Assembly: GCA_937930625.1 (NCBI GenBank)
Contig: CALHBW010000519.1
Span: 1-12,401, forward strand
From: an uncultured Saprospiraceae bacterium
GTDB lineage: Bacteria > Bacteroidota > Bacteroidia > Chitinophagales > Saprospiraceae
Length of the DNA: 12,401 bases
Direction: 5' to 3'
Part shown: positions 1 through 4,975 of the stretch, one piece after another
Numbering within the stretch: the stretch's first letter is position 1
Layout of the letters: the number at the start of each line of letters is the position of its first letter
Translations under genes and position numbers: made by a program
The notes under the pieces: model-generated
What the model was told of the DNA's origin: nothing
Seen by the model: only the letters and a program-made list of their open reading frames with translations
Databases searched by the model: none

Positions 1-140
1 TTGCCCAAAGCGAATACTCGTCAGACGAATCCCTTTATTCAGTGCGAATATTTTATGAGACAAATCACTACATTTCACAAAAACCTTCGTCAGACGAGTG
101 CGCCCCGCAACTTGAGTTCGGCAAAGTTAGACGGATAGCC
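1..140. repeat. MITE-like element, copy A (left end outside window)
   Basis: The reverse complement of this stretch matches 8533-8679: positions 1-56 match almost base for base, and the rest is a looser match that still shares the CATTTCACAAAAACCTTCGTC block. It ends in GGCAAAGTTAGACGGATAGCC, the same terminal repeat that bounds copy B. The near-palindrome TCGTCAGACGA occurs twice inside (about 18-28 and 87-97). The left terminus lies outside the window, so its target duplication cannot be tested. No coding capacity is visible. Bases 141-230 beyond it hold nothing I recognise. Confidence 0.8.
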
Positions 141-231
141 ACAATGTACAGATTTATTCATTCATTCAAAATTCACTCATAACCTCCAAATAAAAACTAC
201 CCAATACCGACTACCTCCAATTACTTACCAT

Positions 232-262
232 TTTGAAATTTAAAACTTTTCCTATATCTTTG
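232..262 (+). promoter_or_regulatory. Bacteroidota-type promoter for the his leader and hisGD
   Basis: TTTG at 232-235 is followed after exactly 19 nt by TATCTTTG at 255-262. This fits the Bacteroidota primary-sigma consensus (TTTG, 19-21 nt, TAnnTTTG). The predicted start point is only a few bases downstream, about 266-269, immediately ahead of the leader-peptide ATG at 271. Confidence 0.8.
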
Positions 263-270
263 CCTCTCAA

Positions 271-318
271 ATGATGACATACACACATACACATCACCAC
301 CATACAATATTTGCTTGA
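271..318 (+). CDS. hisL: his operon leader peptide (attenuator control peptide)
   Basis: A 15-codon ORF reads MMTYTHTHHHHTIFA and then TGA. Five of its 15 residues are His, four of them consecutive (codons 8-11, CAT CAC CAC CAT), and it lies directly upstream of an intrinsic terminator and hisG. That combination is the hallmark of a histidine attenuation control peptide: when charged His-tRNA is scarce the ribosome stalls on the His run. There are two tandem ATG codons at 271 and 274. No Shine-Dalgarno is visible, and the predicted transcription start is so close that the message may be leaderless. The peptide itself probably has no function beyond being translated. The symbol hisL is used by analogy with enterobacteria. 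Confidence 0.87.
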   Translation: MMTYTHTHHHHTIFA

Positions 319-385
319 CAGCAAGTGGTGAGGATCTTATGTACAATACAATATAAAGCCTGCTACTTCTGTAGTGGGCTTTTTT
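294..385 (+). promoter_or_regulatory. his attenuator: competing stems 1:2, 2:3 and 3:4
   Basis: Three alternative pairings can be drawn. Stem 1:2 pairs TCACCAC (294-300, inside the His codons) with GTGGTGA (325-331), stacked on TTGCT (311-315) with AGCAA (320-324). Stem 2:3, the antiterminator, pairs ACAG and AAGTGG (318-321, 323-328, one bulged C) with CTACTTCTGT (363-372). Stem 3:4 is the terminator at 356-381. A ribosome held at the His codons would block stem 1:2, allow 2:3 and let transcription run into hisG. A ribosome that reaches the stop codon would cover strand 2, so the terminator forms. The stems are read from the sequence; the mechanism is inferred from known his attenuators. Confidence 0.8.
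356..385 (+). terminator. Intrinsic terminator of the his attenuator
   Basis: The 11-bp stem AAGCCTGCTAC / GTAGTGGGCTT has a TTCT loop, two internal G-U pairs and no mismatches, and the 3' arm runs into a tract of six T (380-385). It lies between the His-rich leader peptide and hisG. Confidence 0.88.
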
Positions 386-395
386 ATTGAAAATC

Positions 396-499
396 AGTTC
401 ATAGTTTGCAGTTCATAGTTCATAGTTGATTGATATTTCGCGTAGCGAAAATCATCTTCTCACAAACTATGAACTATGAACTATGAACCATGAACTAAA
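396..499. repeat. Inverted heptamer-repeat module upstream of hisG
   Basis: The left array has five 7-nt units based on AGTTCAT (396-430). The right array has four units based on AACTATG plus a partial one (465-499). The arms 396-427 and 465-496 are reverse complements with four mismatches in 32. The centre holds a smaller hairpin, TTTCGC-GTA-GCGAAA (435-449). The right arm ends three bases before the hisG ATG, so the his mRNA would carry a long hairpin beside its first start codon. Confidence 0.85.
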
Positions 500-501
500 T
501 C

Positions 502-1359
502 ATGGACAGACTAAAACTAGCGATTCAAAAATCAGGACGACTCAGCGATAAATCAAAAAAACTGGTTAGCGAGTGTGGTATCAAGGTCAAGGAAGGCAAA
601 AATAAACTCATTGCCCCTTCGACCAATTTCCCCCTCGACCTCTTTTATTTGCGCGATGATGATATTCCTAAATACGTAGAAGACGGCACTGCGGATATAG
701 GTATTTTAGGAGAAAATGTATTACTCGAAAAACAATCTGAGGTCAATACAGTTATCCAATTAGGGTTCTCAAAGTGTCGGCTTTCGCTGGCGATTCCCAA
801 AGCGGAAACATACACCGACAGCAGCTATTTTCAAGGCAAAAAAGTGGCAACATCCTACCCTGTCATTCTCTCTAAATATTTGAATGACAAAGGAGTGCAA
901 GCCGACATACACGAAATTAGCGGCTCAGTAGAAATCGCGCCGGGGATTGGTCTGGCAGAAGGCGTTTGTGATATCGTCAGTTCGGGAAGTACCTTATTTA
1001 GCAATGGTTTGAAAGAAGTTGAAATCGTCATGCAATCGCAAGCGGTTTTGATTGCCAACAAAAAAATGAGCGCGGAAAAACAAGCCATTCTCGACAAGCT
1101 ATTATTCCGTATCGAAGCCGTCAGACGTGCGGAAAACAGCAAATACATCCTCCTCAATGCCCCCGAAAACAAAGTGGACGACATCATAAAAGCACTACCC
1201 GGCATGAGAAGTCCTACGGTATTGCCCCTTGCACAAAAAGGCTGGGTGTCCATACATTCCGTCTTAATTGAAAGCGAATTTTGGGAAAAAATCGACCAAC
1301 TCCGCACCGCAGGTGCAGAAGGTATCTTGGTTGTCCCGATAGAAAAAATGATTTACTAA
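502..1359 (+). CDS. hisG: ATP phosphoribosyltransferase, long form (HisG)
   Basis: HisG catalyses the first committed step of histidine synthesis, joining ATP and PRPP to give phosphoribosyl-ATP in the cytoplasm. The 285-residue length and the C-terminal domain indicate the long, self-contained form that carries an ACT-like regulatory domain (about 215-285, with GMRSPTVLPL and the end GILVVPIEKM) and binds histidine as feedback inhibitor, not the short form that needs HisZ. Catalytic-domain landmarks are ADIGILGENVL (64-74), the segment with E144 in GSVEIAPGIGLAEG, and the PRPP-binding loop DIVSSGSTL (157-165). The ATG at 502 is the first in frame after the repeat module and gives the usual family N-terminus (DRLKLAIQKSGRL). 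It is the first structural gene behind the His attenuator, so it should be controlled by both transcript termination and product inhibition. Confidence 0.97.
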   Translation: MDRLKLAIQKSGRLSDKSKKLVSECGIKVKEGKNKLIAPSTNFPLDLFYLRDDDIPKYVEDGTADIGILGENVLLEKQSEVNTVIQLGFSKCRLSLAIPKAETYTDSSYFQGKKVATSYPVILSKYLNDKGVQADIHEISGSVEIAPGIGLAEGVCDIVSSGSTLFSNGLKEVEIVMQSQAVLIANKKMSAEKQAILDKLLFRIEAVRRAENSKYILLNAPENKVDDIIKALPGMRSPTVLPLAQKGWVSIHSVLIESEFWEKIDQLRTAGAEGILVVPIEKMIY

Positions 1360-1361
1360 TA

Positions 1362-1501
1362 AGAGACGAGAGACTTGAGAGAAGATACGAGAGAAATAAG
1401 ACGTGAGATATGAGACGATAGAGGGCGTACCCTCACTTGTCCCTCCACATCTCCATTCTCACCTCACACCTCTCATGTCTCTTCTCACACCTCTCTCGTC
1501 T
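1362..1501. repeat. Inverted heptamer-repeat module between hisG and hisD
   Basis: The left half (1362-1417) is eight purine-rich 7-nt units such as AGAGACG, AGAGACT and TGAGACG. The right half (1453-1501) is seven pyrimidine-rich units such as CACCTCT and CTCGTCT, which are approximate reverse complements. The module fills the gap and ends immediately before the hisD ATG. It is open in the hisD frame, giving a spurious 33-residue upstream extension. Confidence 0.78.
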
Positions 1502-2776
1502 ATGAACTTACACCTACATCCGCCCCGCGATACATGGCAAGGCATCCTCCAACGCCCGACTTTCGAGACGCGGCAATTGGAGGCAACAGTCAGCGATATT
1601 TTGAAGGATATAAAAATACGTGGCGACGAAGCAGTACGCGATTATACCACGAAATTTGATAAAGTAAATTTAGAGAATTTTCGTGTAGAAAAAACTGAAT
1701 TTGACGAAGCGCGAGACTTAGTTTCACCCGAATTGAAGACAGCATTACGCACTGCCCAATCGAATATCACCCGTTTCCACGAAGCACAGCGAATGGAGAC
1801 GCAAGCCATCGAAACCATGCCCGGCGTACGATGTTGGCGTAAAAGTGTGCCGATTGATAAAGTTGGTTTGTACATTCCGGGAGGTACTGCGCCATTGTTT
1901 TCTACCGTCTTGATGTTGGGTATTCCGGCGGCGATAGCGGGTTGTCGGGAGGTCGTGTTGTGTACGCCTCCACAGGCAGACGGCAAGGTAAATCCCGTTA
2001 TTTTGTATGCAGCAGAATTGGTCGGCATCAAATCTGTTTTCAAAATCGGTGGTGTGCAGGCGGTTGGTGCAATGGCGTATGGTACGGCGAGTGTGCCGCG
2101 AGTATATAAGATTTTCGGACCCGGCAATCAATACGTTACTGTTGCCAAGCAATTGGTCAGTCGCGGTGGCGTGTCGATTGATATGCCTGCCGGACCGTCG
2201 GAAGTTTTGGTCGTGGCAGACGATACCGCAAATCCTGCTTACGTAGCTGCTGACCTCCTCTCGCAAGCCGAACATGGCATTGATAGTCAGGTAGTTTTAG
2301 TGTGTGTTAATGAAAAAATAGCCACACAGGTACAAACCGAAATCAACGCACAACTAAGCGCACTCCCCCGCGCCGACATTGCCCGTAAAGCACTCGAAAA
2401 CAGCCATGCCGTCATCATTCAAACGGACAGCGAAGCCCTCGACCTCATCAATGAATACGCCCCCGAACACCTCATCATTGCGACAAAAAATGCAGATAAT
2501 TTTTCGGAAAAAATAACCAACGCAGGTTCGGTATTCATCGGAAATTACACCCCTGAAGCCGTAGGAGATTATGCTTCCGGAACCAATCACACATTACCGA
2601 CAAATGGCTATGCAACAGCGTATAGCGGCGTCTCCTTAGATACATTTTTAAAGAAAATTACCTATCAAAAACTCACAAAAGAAGGCTTAGAAAATATCGG
2701 CGAAACTGTCATGCAAATGGCAGCCGCCGAACAATTGGAAGCACACCGAAATGCGGTAGCGATTCGCCTCACGTAG
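1502..2776 (+). CDS. hisD: Histidinol dehydrogenase (HisD)
   Basis: HisD performs the last two steps of histidine synthesis, the NAD-dependent four-electron oxidation of L-histidinol to L-histidine, as a zinc enzyme. From the ATG at 1502 the protein has 424 residues, typical for the family. All key residues sit at a constant offset of four from Escherichia coli HisD: zinc ligands Q255, H258, D356 and H415, and catalytic E322-H323 in APEHL. Other landmarks are IPGGTAPL (125-132), FGPGNQYV (205-212) and the long signature with IDMPAGPSEVLV (226-237). The frame is open for 33 more codons to an ATG at 1403, but that DNA is the heptamer module and encodes a low-complexity His/Leu/Pro stretch, so the 1502 start is preferred. 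The TAG stop (2774-2776) lies inside the terminal repeat of the element that follows. Confidence 0.97.
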   Translation: MNLHLHPPRDTWQGILQRPTFETRQLEATVSDILKDIKIRGDEAVRDYTTKFDKVNLENFRVEKTEFDEARDLVSPELKTALRTAQSNITRFHEAQRMETQAIETMPGVRCWRKSVPIDKVGLYIPGGTAPLFSTVLMLGIPAAIAGCREVVLCTPPQADGKVNPVILYAAELVGIKSVFKIGGVQAVGAMAYGTASVPRVYKIFGPGNQYVTVAKQLVSRGGVSIDMPAGPSEVLVVADDTANPAYVAADLLSQAEHGIDSQVVLVCVNEKIATQVQTEINAQLSALPRADIARKALENSHAVIIQTDSEALDLINEYAPEHLIIATKNADNFSEKITNAGSVFIGNYTPEAVGDYASGTNHTLPTNGYATAYSGVSLDTFLKKITYQKLTKEGLENIGETVMQMAAAEQLEAHRNAVAIRLT

Positions 2777-2880
2777 CGTAATGCCTCCGGCTTGCGTTTC
2801 CGTAGAACGGTGCTTCCAGCCCGTTCCACGTTAGTTTAGCAAACATACGCGAGGCGCGAACTGGAAGTGTCGCGCTACGT
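2771..2880 (+). repeat. Dispersed ~108-bp repeat, copy 1 (overlaps the hisD stop)
   Basis: The copy begins ACGTAGCG and ends CGCTACGT, perfect 8-bp inverted termini, and has internal imperfect hairpins (GAACGG / CCGTTC, and CTTCCAG with CTGGAAG). It is a direct repeat of 3640-3746 at roughly 85-90 percent identity by eye. The left terminus supplies the TAG stop of hisD. No target duplication was found. Confidence 0.85.
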
Positions 2881-2890
2881 TATTCCTCAA

Positions 2891-2917
2891 ATTAACCATT
2901 AATCATTAACCATTAAT
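2891..2917. repeat. Heptamer tandem repeat CATTAAY
   Basis: Four 7-nt units (the first lacks one base) alternate CATTAAC and CATTAAT and end two bases before the ATG of the flavoenzyme gene. Closely similar units precede hisCB at 4948-4975. Confidence 0.75.
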
Positions 2918-2919
2918 AA

Positions 2920-3636
2920 ATGTGGACTTGGCACGACAGCACCCTCACAAAAATTGAAAAAACCACCCCGACGACTTGGCGTTTTTGGCTGGAAGCGAAA
3001 GACTTAGATAAAATCGACTTTCGCGCCGGACAATTCATCACGATGGATTTGCCGATACATGAGCGTAGGCGCAAACGTTGGCGCAGCTACTCTATTGCCA
3101 ATGCGCCCAATGAGGAAAATACGGTAGAATTGGCGATTGCGTATTACGAAGGCGGCTTGGCTTCCGAGTATCTTTTCAAAGCGGTGAAAGAAGGCGATAC
3201 GATTGCCTTCAAAGGACCGGATGGCGCGTTTTATCTACCACCTAAGATTGAGCATGACTTGGTATTTGTGTGTACAGGTACGGGTGTTGCGCCTTTTCGC
3301 AGTATGATTTTTGACCTTGAAAAACGCGATTTTGATGGGCAAAATATTCATTTAATTTTCGGAACACGATATGAACATGCGATTTTGTACCGTGAAGAAT
3401 TTGAAGCCCTTGCCAAGCGTAATCCGCGTTTTCGATACACCGTCGCGCTATCGCGTGAAGAAAATTGGGAAGGTGTGAAAGGCTACGTTCACCAAGTCTA
3501 TGAAGCCGAATATGCCGATAAACCTGACACCCGTTTTTACCTCTGTGGCTGGCAATATATGATTGACGAAGCGCGTGAAAGATTGGAAAAAATGGGCTTT
3601 GATAAGACTAAAGTTTTCTACGAATTGTATGGGTAA
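2920..3636 (+). CDS. Ferredoxin/flavodoxin-NADP reductase-like FAD oxidoreductase
   Basis: This is a 238-residue two-domain flavoprotein of the ferredoxin-NADP reductase superfamily, which moves electrons between NAD(P)H and a partner such as ferredoxin, flavodoxin or a fused or separate oxygenase. The N-terminal FAD barrel has RAGQFITMDLP (35-45) and the FAD-binding RSYS (55-58). The C-terminal nucleotide domain has CTGTGVAPFRSM (118-129), FGTRYEHAILYREEF (147-161), and YLCG (207-210) followed by a terminus ending in FYELYG. No iron-sulfur domain is fused, so the electron partner must be a separate protein. No other gene in the window suggests one. It has no role in histidine synthesis that I know of, yet sits in the same direction between hisD and hisC, flanked on both sides by direct copies of one repeat. 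The physiological substrate cannot be decided from sequence. Confidence 0.88.
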   Translation: MWTWHDSTLTKIEKTTPTTWRFWLEAKDLDKIDFRAGQFITMDLPIHERRRKRWRSYSIANAPNEENTVELAIAYYEGGLASEYLFKAVKEGDTIAFKGPDGAFYLPPKIEHDLVFVCTGTGVAPFRSMIFDLEKRDFDGQNIHLIFGTRYEHAILYREEFEALAKRNPRFRYTVALSREENWEGVKGYVHQVYEAEYADKPDTRFYLCGWQYMIDEARERLEKMGFDKTKVFYELYG

Positions 3637-3639
3637 ACC

Positions 3640-3746
3640 GTAACGTAACGCCTCCGGCTTGCGTTCCGTAGAACGGTGCTTCCAGCCCGTTCCGCGTTAG
3701 TTTGGCAAGACCATACGCGAGGCGCGAACAGGAAAAGTCGCGCTAC
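3640..3746 (+). repeat. Dispersed ~108-bp repeat, copy 2 (overlaps the yoeB stop)
   Basis: This is a direct repeat of 2771-2880 sharing long blocks, for example CCTCCGGCTTGCG, GTAGAACGGTGCTTCCAGCC and ATACGCGAGGCGCGAAC. Its right end GTCGCGCTAC supplies, on the minus strand, the TAG stop of the toxin gene. Its left terminus is degraded (CCGTAACG). Confidence 0.85.
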
Positions 3747-4027
3747 AATTCCGGTAAATCGTCGTAATGCCCGTAACAGGAAATTATGAAAACGGTCTGT
3801 TCGTCAACTTTGTAAACCAAGCGATGTTTCTCATTAATTCTGCGCGACCAATAGCCTGTAAGATTGCCTTTTAGCGGTTCAGGTTTACCAATACCCTCAA
3901 ATGGATGTTTTGAAATATCAATGATGAGTTCCCATACTTTTGCAAGGAGGCGTTTGTCTTCCTTTTTTAGTTTTTGAGTGTCTTTTTCGAGAGCAGGATG
4001 AAGGACAAAAACGTAGCTGTCTTGCAT
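3743..4027 (-). CDS. yoeB: YoeB/Txe-family mRNA interferase toxin
   Basis: This is a toxin of the RelE/ParE superfamily. YoeB proteins cleave mRNA at the ribosomal A site and are held inactive by a YefM antitoxin. The 94-residue protein has the family core PFEGIGKPEPLKGNL (42-56) followed by YWSRRINEKHRLVY (59-72). The catalytic residues of Escherichia coli YoeB (E46, R65, H83) fall at E50, R69 and H87 with a constant offset of four, and Y88 follows. Six residues (DDLPEL) extend past the usual HY terminus, and the stop codon comes from the adjoining repeat. The gene starts three bases after the stop of the upstream 245-aa gene, so the two are surely cotranscribed and probably translationally coupled. 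No gene resembling yefM is visible on either side, which is unusual. It lies opposite to the his genes. Confidence 0.92.
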   Translation of the reverse strand: MQDSYVFVLHPALEKDTQKLKKEDKRLLAKVWELIIDISKHPFEGIGKPEPLKGNLTGYWSRRINEKHRLVYKVDEQTVFIISCYGHYDDLPEL

Positions 4028-4030
4028 AGG

Positions 4031-4768
4031 TCAGTTCGTGTCGAATAGTGGTTTTACGTATTGTAAGTTCATTGGTACGCTTTCTACGAATCCTTCGTCA
4101 TATTCGATAGTACGAGCAAGAATATCCATGTTTTGCTCCAATTGGTCTACGATATTTTCAAGCTGCCACAAACCGCAGACGATAGCATAAGCCCCGTAAC
4201 GTTCAATGGTTTGCAATAGATGAATATTGAGTTCTTTTACAAATTTTTTGTCTGATGGATTAGCTTGTTCATTCAAAATTAATTGAGCAATGAGAATAGC
4301 AGTTTCCAATTTGACATCTTGCTCAAATAGCTCGGCAGTCAGTCTTAATTTACCGGGCATTTCGCGGAGCATTTGTAAGGTTTCTTTATAAGTATTTCCG
4401 CTTGTATATTGTTTAAAATCAATAATTTGTGTGTTATTTTTTTGAGAAAAATTATTAATTTTTAAATATTTTTGGCGAATAAAATTCAAGGTTTTAGCAA
4501 GTTTCAGATGCGTAGAATTTTGAGGGTTTGGATGATTTTCAATGCCAATTTTTTTATTTAAATCATTCGCATAGAGCCATTTCACGAATAAAGTTCGCAC
4601 ATGAAATGTGCTGGCTTCAAGTCCTTCGATACACGCTGAAAAAGACTTGTTAGATATTCGGTACATCAAAGTATCGACCAAAATATCCACTTCTTTTTTC
4701 AGCGTATCATCCACCGCTTTTTCATGGTGGATAGTTGAAATGTGACTGATTAATAAATTGTAAATCAT
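4031..4768 (-). CDS. Unrecognised 245-aa protein cotranscribed with YoeB
   Basis: I do not recognise this family. The protein is 245 residues from the ATG at 4768, has no signal peptide or membrane segment, and looks almost wholly helical, rich in Leu, Ile, Lys and Asn. Notable stretches are HHEKAVDDTLKKEVDILVDTL (two parts, about 14-34), a central Asn/Lys-rich linker around 100-120, and a C-terminal helical part with ERYGAYAIVCGLWQLEN (189-205). An earlier in-frame ATG at 4798 or 4846 is possible, but that DNA is a palindrome and an AT-rich gap, so 4768 is preferred. It occupies the place of the antitoxin, three bases upstream of yoeB, but is three times the length of YefM and shows no similarity to it that I can see. 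It may be an atypical antitoxin, a regulator, or an unrelated gene that displaced yefM. Its low G+C, well below that of hisG or hisD, fits transfer. Confidence 0.75.
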   Translation of the reverse strand: MIYNLLISHISTIHHEKAVDDTLKKEVDILVDTLMYRISNKSFSACIEGLEASTFHVRTLFVKWLYANDLNKKIGIENHPNPQNSTHLKLAKTLNFIRQKYLKINNFSQKNNTQIIDFKQYTSGNTYKETLQMLREMPGKLRLTAELFEQDVKLETAILIAQLILNEQANPSDKKFVKELNIHLLQTIERYGAYAIVCGLWQLENIVDQLEQNMDILARTIEYDEGFVESVPMNLQYVKPLFDTN

Positions 4769-4789
4769 CTTGTTTTTTATTTGACGTAA

Positions 4790-4809
4790 CACAGACATTC
4801 TTGTCTGTG
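4790..4809. repeat. Perfect 8-bp-arm palindrome upstream of the toxin pair
   Basis: CACAGACA (4790-4797), loop TTCT, TGTCTGTG (4802-4809). A further partial ACAGACAAG follows at about 4823. It lies 22 bases upstream of the chosen start of the 245-aa gene, so it could be an operator for the toxin pair or a dispersed palindromic repeat. The sequence cannot separate the two. Confidence 0.6.
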
Positions 4810-4911
4810 ATTTGGGTAGTACAGACAAGAGCGTATTACAAAACACAAATTACAATTAAAACGTTTCAATAGCAAAAAAATACCTGAAAATCCAACTGAA
4901 AACTCTGAATC

Positions 4912-4931
4912 CAATGGAGCATATTCCATTG
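4912..4931. repeat. Short inverted repeat upstream of hisCB
   Basis: CAATGGA (4912-4918), six-base loop, TCCATTG (4925-4931). It lies 41 bases before the hisCB ATG, in the divergent gap where a promoter for hisCB is needed. No clear TAnnTTTG box was found in this gap, so this is only a candidate operator or 5' hairpin. Confidence 0.4.
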
Positions 4932-4947
4932 AAAAACCACGATTCAT

Positions 4948-4975
4948 CATTAATCGTTTATCATTAATCATTATG
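4948..4975. repeat. Heptamer repeat CATTAAT containing the hisCB start codon
   Basis: Four 7-nt units read CATTAAT, CGTTTAT, CATTAAT, CATTATG. The ATG of hisCB is the end of the last unit. Confidence 0.7.

Noticed and set aside
1403..1501. Upstream extension of hisD by 33 codons to the ATG at 1403
   Set aside because: The DNA is an inverted heptamer repeat and the encoded stretch is low complexity. Starting at 1502 gives the normal HisD length, with zinc ligands and catalytic residues at a constant offset from Escherichia coli HisD.
1642..2590. Several long minus-strand ORFs inside hisD and plus-strand ORF at 2007-2246
   Set aside because: They are shadows of the strongly conserved hisD frame.
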